This document shows, piece by piece, positions 8,975 through 18,699 of a stretch of DNA of 64,000 bases (within the stretch, counting starts at the first letter, position 1; every line of letters starts with the position of its first letter). The position numbers and the translations under genes were made by a program. The DNA comes from CBDCYS01 sp965224215. GTDB lineage: Bacteria > Acidobacteriota > Terriglobia > Bryobacterales > UBA6623. The DNA lies in NCBI GenBank assembly GCA_965224215.1, contig CBDCYS010000048.1, positions 121,809 to 185,808 on the forward strand, written 5' to 3'. The notes beneath the pieces were generated by a model that ran no database searches, was not told the origin of the DNA, and saw nothing but the letters and a program-made list of their open reading frames with translations.

Positions 8975-9997
8975 ATGTCGGGTTATCGTGCTCTCCGAGA
9001 GTCGGCCGCTTGGGCGGACATTTCGTCCCGGGGAAGGATTCGAGTGGTCGGTGAAGACCGAGTCCAGTTCGTTCATGCGATGTGCAGTAACGACGTGCAA
9101 AGCCTGGAGCCGGGGCAAGGCGTTCGTGCCTTCTTCCTCGATGTCCAAGGCCATATCCAGGCCGACACACGAATCTTTGTGAGTGAAGATCATGTACTGA
9201 TCGACTGCGAGCCGGAGCGCTCAGCCCACTTGCAGGAGCACCTGGAACGATTCATTGTGATGGAGGACGTTACGCTTCAGCGTCATTCCAGCCCGGCCGT
9301 GGCGATTGAGGGTCCTGATGCGGAAATGATCGCCCGCCAGGTGCTCAACGTGGCTACGCCGCCCGCTCCGGATTATTCCCACGCGCACGAGGGTGGACTT
9401 ACCACCATTCGAGCGTCGCTTAGCGGACAACCGGGGCTCTGGTTGATCGCAGAGCATGGAAGCGCGGATGCGGGAAGCGCGGATTCGGGAAGTAGCGATA
9501 GGGCGAGCCCGAGTGACCCGGCGGCAAAGCTTCGGGCGGCCGGAGTAGCGGCCGCTACCGCGACAGATGTGCTGACTGTTCGTGTTGAAAACGGAGTGCC
9601 GCGGCAGGCTGACGATTTTTCCGACTCAACGCTTCCAAATCACCTCGAACAGGCGGAGGCAATCTCATTCACGAAGGGCTGTTATCTAGGCCAAGAGATT
9701 GTCGAAAGGGTGAGATCCCGTGGTCAAATCAACCGGCTTCTTGTCGCGGTAGAGCTGGAAACGACGGAGCCACCCGACCCCGGCGCGGTCGTGCTAGTCA
9801 AAGAAAAGGACGTGGGCCGATTGACGAGCCCGGTTTTTTCACCAACAATGGAACGAGTGGTGGCGTTTGCCATCCTCAGGCGGGAAGCGGCTTCTCCCGG
9901 CAGCGAGTTCATTGTGAATGGGTGCCGCGGACGAGTCCGGTCGCCAGACACAGACAGAGACAGCCTGGAGCGCGGGGTGCTTGTTGGTAGTGAGTAG
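8975..9997 (+). CDS. ygfZ: YgfZ/GcvT-like folate-binding Fe-S maintenance protein
   Basis: YgfZ-type proteins use folate and support repair or assembly of certain Fe-S enzymes. The diagnostic motif KGCYLGQEI, with the conserved Cys, is present near residue 230, after the folate-binding domain (VQFVHAMCSNDVQSL). The 340-residue length is usual. An unusual stretch at about residues 165-182 is a low-complexity insert made by repeated 15-bp units (GSADAGSADSGSSD), probably an exposed loop. The gene follows the CopD-like gene with a four-base gap, so it depends on its promoter or on translational coupling. Confidence 0.85.
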   Translation: MSGYRALRESAAWADISSRGRIRVVGEDRVQFVHAMCSNDVQSLEPGQGVRAFFLDVQGHIQADTRIFVSEDHVLIDCEPERSAHLQEHLERFIVMEDVTLQRHSSPAVAIEGPDAEMIARQVLNVATPPAPDYSHAHEGGLTTIRASLSGQPGLWLIAEHGSADAGSADSGSSDRASPSDPAAKLRAAGVAAATATDVLTVRVENGVPRQADDFSDSTLPNHLEQAEAISFTKGCYLGQEIVERVRSRGQINRLLVAVELETTEPPDPGAVVLVKEKDVGRLTSPVFSPTMERVVAFAILRREAASPGSEFIVNGCRGRVRSPDTDRDSLERGVLVGSE

Positions 9998-10124
9998 GCC
10001 GTTCTTGATCCGCGTAGCGTAGCATCAGAAAAGGGCACGGCGGGAAGTCGGCAGAGACCCACTCCGCATGGCAAGAGAACCCGGGTTCGGAGGGCCAAGA
10101 AGACCCCGAACCGGCACATCGCGT

Positions 10125-10838
10125 ATGGGCAGCAGCTATTACGGAATGACCCACGTCGGGTTGGTGAGGTCCAACAACGAGGACTTCTACATTAGCAAGC
10201 CTGAGCTGGGCCTCTACATCGTGGCCGACGGCATGGGCGGAGCCAAGGCCGGCGAGCTCGCGTCGCGGATCACCGTCGAAACCGTTGTTGCGGAAATGGA
10301 GCGGGACGACCAGACGGCGGACCTCGCTACTCTCTCTGAATCGATTCGGCTTGCGAACAAGAATGTCCGCGCGGAGGCGGATCGGAACCGCCAGAATGCC
10401 GGCATGGGCACGACTTGCGTTGCCGTGCTTGTGAACGAGACGAAGGCCTACATCGCGAACGTGGGAGACAGCCGCGCCTATCTTCGAACGACCGGGGAAC
10501 TCTACTGCGTGACGACGGACCACACCTGGGTCAACGAGATCGGGCGGGGCCTCGGTCTCACCGAAGAGCAGCTTCGAACGCACCCCTACTGCAATGTTCT
10601 GACGAAGGCCGTTGGAGCTGAGGATACGATCGAGGTCGAAACCCACATCATTGACTTTCTCCCGGGAGACATACTGCTGCTTTGTTCGGATGGGTTGCAC
10701 AACGTGGCCGGGGAAGAAGCGCTGGTGCAGTCTCTGGAGCAGCCCGGGCCTCTCAAGACGAAGTGCGAGGCGCTGATTGAAGCGGCTTTGGAGAAGGGCG
10801 CTCCTGACAATATTACTGCCGTTTTGATCGAAAACTGA
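10125..10838 (+). CDS. PP2C-type Ser/Thr protein phosphatase
   Basis: This is a soluble bacterial PP2C (PstP/Stp-like) phosphatase that removes phosphate from Ser/Thr and acts opposite Ser/Thr kinases. All the main motifs are seen: SNNEDFY, VADGMGGAKAGELAS, GMGTTCVA, NVGDSRAYL, CSDGLHN and PDNITAVLI, supplying the metal-binding Asp residues. ATG at 10125 is preferred because family members begin just before YGMTHVGLVRSNNED; an upstream ATG at 10068 would add 19 Pro/Arg/Gly-rich residues. It is not beside a kinase gene; the kinase fusion of this window is 25 kb away. Intact. Confidence 0.9.
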   Translation: MGSSYYGMTHVGLVRSNNEDFYISKPELGLYIVADGMGGAKAGELASRITVETVVAEMERDDQTADLATLSESIRLANKNVRAEADRNRQNAGMGTTCVAVLVNETKAYIANVGDSRAYLRTTGELYCVTTDHTWVNEIGRGLGLTEEQLRTHPYCNVLTKAVGAEDTIEVETHIIDFLPGDILLLCSDGLHNVAGEEALVQSLEQPGPLKTKCEALIEAALEKGAPDNITAVLIEN

Positions 10839-10995
10839 CCGCTGCCGAACAGCCGTTAACTTCTCCAGCTTGGAAGTGCCCCTAACCCGCCGGGCGTTGA
10901 CCTATCGGCACGTGAGCGGCGCCGGCAAGCGAACCTCCTGATAGAATCTCTACGAACCGTATCTCTTGCGGGTCTGCCGTAGTTCAGATAACTAG

Positions 10996-12261
10996 ATATC
11001 AAGCGGTGCGCGACAGCTCCTGACTCTGCGCGGTCGATCGCCTCGCCGCGGAATCGAGCTTTCGGAACTAGGGATCATCCCCAATGGCTCGGTCCTGATC
11101 GATGGCGAAAAGATTGATTCCGTCGGTTCGACTCGGAGCATCGAAAACAGAGCAGACGCTCGCGCGGCAAGAGTGATCGACGTGACCGGAAAAGTGGTGC
11201 TGCCCGGTTTCGTCGACAGTTACACTCAGCTCCTCTTCAGCGCGGCACGGCTCAGGGAGTTCGATGCCAGGACCGTGGCCGAGCCATCCGATATCGAGTC
11301 CCGGCGCTACGCCGTACGGCCTCCCCCTCATTCGGTGCTTGTCAGGTCACCGAAGGTGCTCGAACTCGCTGCCCAGTGATGGCTAAGTCGGTTTGCCGCC
11401 CATGGAACCACGACTGTGGAAGTACGCTCCGGACAAGGCCTGGATCTAGCGTCCGAAGTCAAAGCGTTGAGGGTAGCTCGCCGCCTCGACGGCCGTTTGT
11501 TGGACGTGGTGGGGACATTTCGTATGACCTGGCCCGAATCCTTGGGCCGCGGCGACGATCCAGCAGCGATCGTGGAACACCTAGCGGAAGAGATCTTGCC
11601 GGCGATTCGTCACCACACGTTCGCCTCCTTCTGCGATGTGGAGTGCGAGGCTGAGGCTTTCAGCCTCGCCGAAAGTGCACGACTTCTTCGTGCAGCTTCG
11701 AAACTGGGGTTTGGTCTAAGGGTTGGCGCGAATCGAACACGCCCTACCAGGGCGATCCGGCTGGCGCTCGAACTGAAAGCCGCGAGTGTGGAGCATCTGC
11801 GATTTGTCAACGAGTTCGAGACTGATGCTCTGGCGGACTCCCCAACTATCGCCACCCTTTTGCCCGGCGCAGCCTACCACGACGGCGGCAGCCGCTATCC
11901 ACCCGCCCGAGGGCTGATCGAAAGGGGCGCCGCTGTCGCATTGGCCAGCGGCTTTGGTTCTGATCTGAATCCGGCGTTGAGTATGCCCGCGATCCTTTCG
12001 TTGGCTTGCAGGGAAATGAAACTCACAGCGGCCGAGGCGATCGCCGCCGCGACAATCAATGCGGCGGCGGCAATGGATCGCGCTGGTTCGATCGGATCTC
12101 TGGAGCCAGGCAAGCAAGCGGACCTGGTCGTCTTCGACACAGCGGACTATCGCGAGATCCCTTACTACCTCGGCCTCAACCTATGCGCAATGACGATGAA
12201 GAGGGGCAAGGTGATTTACCCAGAAACTGCGGCGGCAGACTCGTTGTCACCTCGATTTTAG
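10996..12261 (+). pseudogene. HutI-like amidohydrolase, inactive: lost start, in-frame TGA, lost metal ligands
   Basis: One frame across the whole stretch reads like an imidazolonepropionase-type amidohydrolase, from SGARQLLTLRG through ELGIIPNGSVLIDGEKI, HGTTTVEVRSGQGLDL and the C-terminal GSLEPGKQADLVVFDT. Three kinds of damage coincide. No ATG, GTG or TTG precedes the conserved N-terminus; the frame follows a TAG at 10993 with ATA. A TGA stands in frame at 11377-11379. The catalytic metal ligands are gone: DSHTH of the family is DSYTQ here, the HAD-type His is GAN, and the TDFN-type Asp is SGFG. The C-terminal part could still be translated from a GTG at 11416, but it could not be a normal amidohydrolase. 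Loss of every metal ligand suggests long decay, not a recent error. Confidence 0.75.
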
Positions 12262-12281
12262 GTCTTTGCCAATTCGCGTGG

Positions 12282-13276
12282 TTAAAACGTCGCGATGGGA
12301 TTCAGCGGTGAGCCGGTCCCGCGTTCCACCGGAATCGGCGCGGCGGTTATCAGAAACTCCCAGCGGTTTTGGCGGCGGCATTCGGCGGCGAGGTCTTCCA
12401 AATCGCAGTTGTCGAAAATCGGCGTACCGAAAGAAATCAGCATCAATTGATGAACGGGCGAGCCGACCCCTTCGATACCCGACGGCTGAACGTCACTTGA
12501 TGCATCCGAGCCGATCATTGCAATATCGCGCTCGCGCAACCACTTTGCCGCGGTGGCATAGAGCCCTGCGGATTTCGTCTGGGCCTCCCAGGGGCCCTTC
12601 TCGTCCCGCAGCTTCCAGCGCCCGGCGTAGATGAAGACGACATCACCAGGCTCGACTTTGACTCCCGCTTGTTTCTCCCAGGCCTCCAAATCTTCGGGGT
12701 AGATCGGGGTGCCCGGTTCGAGATAGTCGACACCTTTGAGCTTGGGGATGTCCATCAGAATCCCCTTGGTGAAGATCCCGGTTTTGTAATTGGAAATCGC
12801 CAGATGGGGCGTACCGTCTTCTTTTACCTTGGCTATTTCAAAGCCGTTGTAGGACTTGCCCTGGTACGACATGTGGGCGAGCGTGTCCATGTGCGTGTGT
12901 GCCAGGCCGTGGTAGCTGACCGTGTACTCGTCGCTGACGAACTGTCCGCCGGCGAGCTTGTCTCGGTGCTGAGCATGCGATGTCCGAACGGGGCTGGGTT
13001 GTCCGGGGCTTCTTCTTTCTCGACATTGCGTGCAAGCGATACGGAGACGCCCTCTTTTACAAGCGCCGCAGCTTGCTTGCGTTTTTCGGGTGTAATGAGG
13101 TTGACGGTGCCGAGCTGGTCCTCAGCGCCCCAGCGTCCCCAGTTCGAGAGATCCGTCATCCAGGCCTCGATGGTGGCCTTGGTGACGGTTTCGCGGGTTT
13201 GGGCGGATGGCCCGCAGGCGAGGAAGATTGCAATAACAGCAGAGGTTGAAATGAGTGCGGCGAGGATCTTCTTCAT
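12282..13276 (-). pseudogene. Secreted cyclase-family hydrolase, one-base deletion
   Basis: The gene encodes a cyclase-family protein (kynurenine formamidase-like, Mn-dependent hydrolase). Its N-terminal frame starts at ATG 13276 with a lipoprotein-like leader (IAIFLACGPS) and runs through WGAEDQLGTVNLITPEKR, the family's first conserved block. The frame is lost at about 12960-12964, where GAGAC probably replaces GAGGAC. The other frame then continues DKLAGGQFVSDEYTVSYHG, AHTHMDTLAH (the metal-binding HxHxD-type motif) and the rest up to 12282. Adding one base restores a protein of about 331 residues. It converges tail to tail with the HutI-like pseudogene. A sequencing error cannot be excluded. 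Confidence 0.75.
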
Positions 13277-13412
13277 AGCGGGAACAATCGTAGCAGAATC
13301 CGAGGTTTCGGCGCTTGCCGGAGGCCGGCGCTGCCCGCCGAAGGGTTCGCGCCGTGTCAGCGAAGGCACCATCGAATCAAGAGGCAGCCGGGGTCTTGCA
13401 CGACGTTGCGAG

Positions 13413-14282
13413 TCAACCCAGCCCCAGCAGTTTGTCGACGCGTTGGCTGACGTCGGTCAGGTAGGCTCGGTCACCACCTTTCAGTTCGACGGTTGCGTTG
13501 CCAGTGAATCCCGCTCCCGCAAGGGATTTCCGGACCTCCTCCCAATCGACGTCCCCATCCCCGAGGTTGACGAACTGGCGCGTCTGGCGCACGTAGTCCT
13601 TCAGATGAACCTTCGCGATGCGCTTGCCGACTTGGCGAATCCAGTGCTGCGGCACGCCATAGTGGACCATGTTGCCGACGTCGACGTAAGCCTGAACGAG
13701 CGGGCTATCGAACTCGTCGATGTACTGAACAAAATCGCGGGCAGTTAGCAAGAACTTGTTCCAAACCTCTTCGACCGCGATGATGACGCCGGTCTTCTCG
13801 GCCAGCGGAAGTAGTTCACGGATCTTCTTCTGCGAGCGCTCCCAAGCCTGTTCGTAGGTCGTGTCGGCTCGAACCACGGCAGGAACCAGCAAAACAGCAT
13901 CCGCGCCGTAAAGCTTGGCTTGATTGAGCGACAGTTCCATACCCCGCATGCTGGTCTGGACCTCTTTCGGGTCGGGGCTCGAGAGCGGGTAGCGCCAATG
14001 AGCCTGGTTCATCACGGAATGAATTCTCAGGCCTGCCTGATCGGCGGCCTTTTTGATCTTGACGGATTCGTCTTCGGAGTCGACGGTGCGAACCTCCATT
14101 TCGTGAAAGCCGATATCGACCGCCAACTTGAACTGGTCCAAATATGGCAGCTCTTTAGGAAGCATCGAGATCAGAATGGACTTCTTGATCTTCCCGGTTT
14201 CTACGGCGGCGCTCGTTGCGCCGGCGAATGCCCCCGCTGAAAGCAGGGCGGTGGTGCTGAGAAACTTACGCCTCGTTTGCAT
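13413..14282 (-). CDS. Tat-exported sugar phosphate isomerase/epimerase-like protein
   Basis: The 289-residue protein begins with a twin-arginine signal (TRRKFLSTTALLSAGAFAG), so it is folded before export. The rest is a xylose isomerase-like TIM barrel (AP endonuclease 2 superfamily). Probable metal ligands are Glu in AVEEVWNKF, Asp and His in YVDVGNMVHYG, His in VHLKDY and Glu in NATVELKGG. Such proteins isomerise or epimerise sugars; acidobacteria and planctomycetes carry many exported paralogues whose substrates are unknown. It lies 136 bp upstream of the broken cyclase on the same strand, so the two may once have been co-transcribed. Confidence 0.85.
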   Translation of the reverse strand: MQTRRKFLSTTALLSAGAFAGATSAAVETGKIKKSILISMLPKELPYLDQFKLAVDIGFHEMEVRTVDSEDESVKIKKAADQAGLRIHSVMNQAHWRYPLSSPDPKEVQTSMRGMELSLNQAKLYGADAVLLVPAVVRADTTYEQAWERSQKKIRELLPLAEKTGVIIAVEEVWNKFLLTARDFVQYIDEFDSPLVQAYVDVGNMVHYGVPQHWIRQVGKRIAKVHLKDYVRQTRQFVNLGDGDVDWEEVRKSLAGAGFTGNATVELKGGDRAYLTDVSQRVDKLLGLG

Positions 14283-14581
14283 GGGATTTGCCTCTGGTCA
14301 TGCGATGTGGACTAGCCAGATTCGACCACCTGGGTACCGATTGCTGTGATATTGAGTTGTACTGGATGTAGGCTAGCACCGGCGCGCGAATGTGTCCAGC
14401 TTCGGCCGGAGCCGCGGCTACTCGATCGCTGTGCGGTCGGCGGAAACTAAAATGGCCGCGTGATATGATCGAGTTGGTTGACCACTTGCGGGTAGTTCAG
14501 GCCGTTCCTTGCGCCGGGAGGGCCGCACCCTACTGAGTCCCCGCGACAGGGATTCCCTGCTGGAGATTCAAGAGCCCCATT

Positions 14582-15529
14582 ATGATTCAGACCCTCTTCG
14601 GTCCGCCGCCGGAGCCTACTGTCCTTGAACGCTTCAAAGAAGCGGCTGCAAGGACTCGTGAAAACCTCTCCGGCCAGATCGACGATTTACTCCAGGGAAA
14701 AAAAGAGATCGACGCTGACCTGCTCGATGAGCTGGAGATGATGCTGATCAGCGCGGATATCGGCGTCCACACGACAACTGAAATCCTCGACGACGTGCGT
14801 GAAAAGCTAGACCGCGATCAGCTCGGCAATGTCGAAGAGCTCAAAACGCACATAGCGCGCCATTTGACGGAAGTCTTAAACAGCACGACACGGCAGGCTT
14901 CGGGCAGACCTCCAAGCCCTGAGGTCATCATGGTCGTTGGCGTGAACGGGACGGGAAAAACCACGACGATCGGGCGGCTGGCGCATCGTTTGCGGCAGGA
15001 ACAGAAGAAAATTATCTTGTGCGCGGCTGACACGTTTCGGGCCGCCGCCGCCGAGCAGCTCGACATCTGGGGACAGCGCACATCGAGCGATGTGATCAAG
15101 CAGAAACCCGGTTCCGACCCCAGCGCGGTCTTGTTCGACGCGTTGCAAGCAGCCAAGGCGCGTCAGGCTGACTACGTGATCGTCGACACGGCCGGCAGGT
15201 TGCACACGAAATCCAACCTGATGTCGGAACTCGAAAAGATGACTCGCACCGCCGGCCGCCTAGTGCCGGGCGCTCCCCACCAAGTGCTGCTAGTTCTGGA
15301 CGCCGTGACAGGCCAAAACGGCCTCGAGCAGGCCCGCAAGTTCACCGAAAGCGCCGCGGTAACAGGCATTGTCCTCACCAAGCTTGACGGCACCGCCAAA
15401 GGAGGCATCGTCGTGGCTATTGCGCGTGAGCTGGGTCTACCGATATCCTACGTCGGAGTCGGCGAAAAGGCGGAGGACTTGATGCCATTCAACGCCGGCG
15501 CCTTTGTGCACTCGCTGTTTGAGAACTGA
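14582..15529 (+). CDS. ftsY: Signal recognition particle receptor FtsY
   Basis: FtsY is the SRP receptor GTPase that delivers ribosome-nascent chain complexes to the SecYEG translocon. The 315-residue protein has a short N-terminal region without the long acidic A domain of E. coli, then the helical N domain and the G domain. G-motifs are clear: GVNGTGKTT (about 120-128), DTFRAAAAEQL, VDTAGR and TKLDGTAKGG. The end (MPFNAGAFVHSLF) is the normal FtsY end. ATG at 14582. It is followed after 26 bp by ribD, so the two probably form one transcript. Intact, as expected of an essential gene. Confidence 0.95.
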   Translation: MIQTLFGPPPEPTVLERFKEAAARTRENLSGQIDDLLQGKKEIDADLLDELEMMLISADIGVHTTTEILDDVREKLDRDQLGNVEELKTHIARHLTEVLNSTTRQASGRPPSPEVIMVVGVNGTGKTTTIGRLAHRLRQEQKKIILCAADTFRAAAAEQLDIWGQRTSSDVIKQKPGSDPSAVLFDALQAAKARQADYVIVDTAGRLHTKSNLMSELEKMTRTAGRLVPGAPHQVLLVLDAVTGQNGLEQARKFTESAAVTGIVLTKLDGTAKGGIVVAIARELGLPISYVGVGEKAEDLMPFNAGAFVHSLFEN

Positions 15530-15555
15530 TTCTTTAAGGTATTCCACAGCTTCTG

Positions 15556-16689
15556 ATGAACGCCGAAGATCACAAATTCATGCGACAGGCACTCGACTTG
15601 GCGCACCAGGGCAGAGCGCTAGCAAGTCCCAATCCAATGGTCGGAGCTGTGATCGTCAACTCCGCCGGCGAAGAAGCGGGCAGCGGCTTCTACACCTACG
15701 ATGGATTGAAACACGCCGAGGCGCTAGCGATCGAGCAGGCCGGTGGGGCCGCGCGCGGGGGGACTCTCTACGTCAGCCTCGAGCCTTGCTGCTTCGAAGG
15801 CCGCACCGCTGCCTGCACCGCAGCGATCTTCAGCGCGGGACTGAAACGTGTGGTCGCGGCGGTGGAAGACGCTCACCCCAAAGTGTCTGGCGCTGGGTTT
15901 GACCAATTGCGGCAGGCCGGCATCGAGGTTGCGCTGGCCGAGGAATTCTCCGTCGAGGCGCGCAAGCTCAACGAAGCGGTTTTTCATTTCAATCGAACCG
16001 GGAAGCCCCTGGTGATTCTGAAATCGGCTTCGACACTTGATGGCAAGATAGCTGCTCCCGACGACAACACCGGATGGATTACCAGTGACACCGCGCGGGA
16101 GCACGTTCAGCAGGTTCGGCACGACTGTGACGCGATCCTCACGGGCATCGGTACCGTGCTGGCTGACGATTGTTTACTTTCAGATCGGACCGGACTGCCG
16201 CGGCGGCGTCCTCTGCTGCGGGTCGTTGCCGACTCACTGTTGAGGCTGCCGCTCAGCTCGCGACTCGTGGAGTCGGCCAACGATGACCTCGTTGTCATGA
16301 CCACATCCGCTGCGCCCGCTAAAAGACGGCAGGCTCTTGAGCAAGCCGGCGTTTCCGTTCATGTCTTTGACGGTCCTCGCGGACGAGTGGATCTAGCGAA
16401 CGTGGTGGACTGGCTCGGGCAGCAGCAACACGTCTCGTTGCTGATCGAGGCCGGGGCGAAGTTGAATTGGGCGGTTTTGGAGTTGAGTATCGTCGATAAG
16501 ACCCTGCTCTATTATGCTCCAAAGATTCTCGGAGGCGTGGACTCACTGCCAATGGCTGGTGGCGTCGGGCGCCGCAGCCGTTCGGACGCAATTCGGCTTC
16601 ACGGCGTTCAAATCCACTCCGTCGGTCTTGATGAGTTCGCCGTGGAGGCCTATATGGAAAAGCGGGATGCGGCGGCAGACAAAGGTTGA
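15556..16689 (+). CDS. ribD: Riboflavin biosynthesis deaminase/reductase RibD
   Basis: RibD carries out the second and third steps of riboflavin synthesis: deamination of the pyrimidine, then NADPH-dependent reduction of the ribosyl chain. The N-terminal deaminase domain has zinc ligands H53 in HAEALAIEQ and C78/C87 in PCCFEGRTAACTAAI, with the general base E55. The reductase domain begins near residue 147 (PLVILKSASTLDGKIA) and contains GIGTVLADD. Total 377 residues, normal for the fused form. It lies between ftsY and ribE. No FMN riboswitch consensus was seen upstream. Confidence 0.95.
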   Translation: MNAEDHKFMRQALDLAHQGRALASPNPMVGAVIVNSAGEEAGSGFYTYDGLKHAEALAIEQAGGAARGGTLYVSLEPCCFEGRTAACTAAIFSAGLKRVVAAVEDAHPKVSGAGFDQLRQAGIEVALAEEFSVEARKLNEAVFHFNRTGKPLVILKSASTLDGKIAAPDDNTGWITSDTAREHVQQVRHDCDAILTGIGTVLADDCLLSDRTGLPRRRPLLRVVADSLLRLPLSSRLVESANDDLVVMTTSAAPAKRRQALEQAGVSVHVFDGPRGRVDLANVVDWLGQQQHVSLLIEAGAKLNWAVLELSIVDKTLLYYAPKILGGVDSLPMAGGVGRRSRSDAIRLHGVQIHSVGLDEFAVEAYMEKRDAAADKG

Positions 16690-16908
16690 GTCTTTGCCGA
16701 TCGAATCAGGAAATTCGGGAGCCAGAATCGGAGTCCCGACCCGGAGCCCCGACCGTGAGGGAGGGGTTAGCTGCTTCGCCGCGCCTCATCCGACCGCAGT
16801 CCAAGTCCCTGTCACGGTTGCCACTAGTCCCGCGTTAGGCTTCTCGTGAAGGATTGCGCTTTCAATTCGTTGACCGCTTGCTGACGCCCGCGGCCCGGAA
16901 GACTTGGT

Positions 16909-17556
16909 ATGTTCACTGGAATTATTGAGGAAACCGGCACGGTGTCGGAATTCACCCGGCAGGCGCACGGGGCCACTCTAATAGTTAGCGCCGAAACAGT
17001 CTTGTCTGACCTGGCAGTCGGCGGTAGCATCGCCGTCAACGGTGTCTGTCTCACCGCAACCGCAATCCAAGACAACGCATTCTCCGCCGACTTGTCGCCC
17101 GAGACACTCGAGCGCACCAACTTGGGAGGCTTGAAAGCCGGGGCGAAAGTCAACCTGGAGCGGCCGCTATTGCCGACCGGGCGGCTGAGCGGTCATTTTG
17201 TGCAGGGCCACGTCGACGGCGTTGGAGAGCTAGACTCGCTCACCACGGTCGGAGACGGAAACTGGTGGCTGCAAATCCGCGCGCCTCACGAACTGCTGCG
17301 ATACTTGGTCTACAAAGGAAGCATTGCGATCGACGGAATCAGTCTTACCGTCGCCTCGGTGGAAGACGACACGATCGGCGTCGCAATTATCCCACACACC
17401 TACGAAGCGACCTCGCTGGGACGGCTGGAGGTCGGCGCGAAGGTGAATCTGGAATGCGACGTGATCGCCAAGCATGTTGAACGGCTGATGCGATCGGTTG
17501 AGCTTCGACCTCCCAGCCGGCTGACGGTCCATGGTCTGAAAGAGCAGGGATTCTGA
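16909..17556 (+). CDS. ribE: Riboflavin synthase alpha chain
   Basis: Riboflavin synthase dismutates two molecules of 6,7-dimethyl-8-ribityllumazine to riboflavin. The protein starts with the invariant MFTGIIEETG and shows the internal duplication of the family: SIAVNGVCLT and GHFVQGHVDG in the first half, SIAIDGISLTV and IPHTYEAT in the second. Its 215 residues are the normal length. It follows ribD by 219 bp on the same strand. The other rib genes (ribBA, ribH) are not in the window. Confidence 0.95.
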   Translation: MFTGIIEETGTVSEFTRQAHGATLIVSAETVLSDLAVGGSIAVNGVCLTATAIQDNAFSADLSPETLERTNLGGLKAGAKVNLERPLLPTGRLSGHFVQGHVDGVGELDSLTTVGDGNWWLQIRAPHELLRYLVYKGSIAIDGISLTVASVEDDTIGVAIIPHTYEATSLGRLEVGAKVNLECDVIAKHVERLMRSVELRPPSRLTVHGLKEQGF

Positions 17557-17649
17557 GTTGGGTGTTTGTGCGGTTTCCTCACGGACGGCACCGTTGCTAA
17601 ACTATAGTGCTACCCGTCGGCAACGGGTCACTAGAGGATGGAGTCAAAG

Positions 17650-18381
17650 ATGAAACTGCCTAAAATTTGCTTGTTTTCGGTGTTGCTGGCCGGCCTCGTT
17701 CTGTCGCTTGGGTGCGGGTCCTCCCCCGAACCGGAATCCAAAGTCGAAGAGCCCGAGCCGGCCGCCGAGTCAACCCCACCCAAGGAACCTGAGCCGGAAC
17801 CAGCACCGGTCGAAACGGCCAAACTCGAGGTGCCCAAGCCCGAGCCGCCCAAACCAGCGCCGCCTAAACCGAAAGTCAAGGAGAAGCCTGTGGTAGTCAT
17901 GGAAACCAGTAAGGGAACGATCAAGATCCAGCTCGAGGACGAAAAAGCACCAGGTACCGTCGCGAACTTTTTGCAGTACGTCGACGACAAATTCTATGAC
18001 GGAACCATTTTTCACCGTGTTATGCCGAACTTCATGATTCAGGGCGGAGGGTTCGGCCCGGACATGAACGAAAAGCCGACCCGGGACACGATCCAGAACG
18101 AAGCCACGAACGGGCTTGCCAACCTGCGCGGAACCATCGCCATGGCAAGACGTCCCGACCCCCACAGCGCGACCGCCCAGTTCTTCATCAACCACAAAAC
18201 GAACCAAGCCCTGGACAAGCAACATTCCAGGGACGGCTGGGGATACTGCGTCTTCGGAAAAGTGACAGAGGGCATGGACATCGTTGACGCGATCGCCCAG
18301 GTACCGACAGAAAATAAGGGCCCTCACGGCAACGTCCCCCTTGCCGCCGTGACGATCGAGACCGTTCGCCGCGAAAAATAG
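17650..18381 (+). CDS. Lipoprotein cyclophilin-type peptidyl-prolyl isomerase
   Basis: Cyclophilins isomerise X-Pro bonds. The start at ATG 17650 is chosen because GGAG stands six bases upstream; an in-frame ATG at 17638 lies inside that ribosome binding site. The leader ends in VLSLGCGSS, a plausible lipobox, followed by a linker of about 50 residues rich in Pro, Glu and Lys that could span the periplasm. The isomerase domain (about residues 78-243) has FHRVMPNFMIQGG, the RNA-like catalytic FHR motif, and TAQFFIN. The Trp/His region is GWGYCVFGKV. It is probably an envelope chaperone. A palindromic intergenic repeat lies about 75 bp downstream. Confidence 0.9.
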   Translation: MKLPKICLFSVLLAGLVLSLGCGSSPEPESKVEEPEPAAESTPPKEPEPEPAPVETAKLEVPKPEPPKPAPPKPKVKEKPVVVMETSKGTIKIQLEDEKAPGTVANFLQYVDDKFYDGTIFHRVMPNFMIQGGGFGPDMNEKPTRDTIQNEATNGLANLRGTIAMARRPDPHSATAQFFINHKTNQALDKQHSRDGWGYCVFGKVTEGMDIVDAIAQVPTENKGPHGNVPLAAVTIETVRREK

Positions 18382-18454
18382 CCGTAGCTTAGGCCTCGGG
18401 TGTAGGCCGAGATCGTTGCCGATCATCTATAGACGGTTCAGATGACCTGACCGG

Positions 18455-18476
18455 GGCGTGGACGGTCCACGCTCAG
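18455..18476. repeat. Intergenic palindrome, family member 1
   Basis: GGCGTGGACGGTCCACGCTC has inverted arms GCGTGGAC/GTCCACGC. Related copies occur at 26086-26110 and 32488-32513. It lies between the ends of the cyclophilin and lactamase genes and might act as a bidirectional RNA hairpin, though no T-run follows. Confidence 0.6.
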
Positions 18477-18690
18477 CGGAGCGTGCGGATTCGCAATCTT
18501 TGAAAGATTGCTGGGTTGCCGGATTGTCTCAGCGCCTTTCGACTTCGAGTTGTTCCAGATACAGTTTTTCGAGTCGTTCTATAGCGGCAAGGTAGCCCTC
18601 TGGGTCAACAAACGTTTTGGGATCGTAGGCGTCGCCGGCCTTGTACTTGTCGTGCAAGCCGTACTGCGAGCCGTGGGCCGCGACCCATAT

Positions 18691-18699
18691 ATCGCACTT
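18691..18699. repeat. Left target site duplication of IS4-type element
   Basis: ATCGCACTT; the identical sequence is found at 20018-20026 on the other side of the element. Confidence 0.9.

Noticed and set aside
14400..14581. Possible SRP RNA or tRNA before ftsY
   Set aside because: No conserved SRP loop sequence and no tRNA T-arm pattern in a valid cloverleaf.
16690..16908. Possible FMN riboswitch between ribD and ribE
   Set aside because: None of the conserved FMN aptamer blocks are visible.
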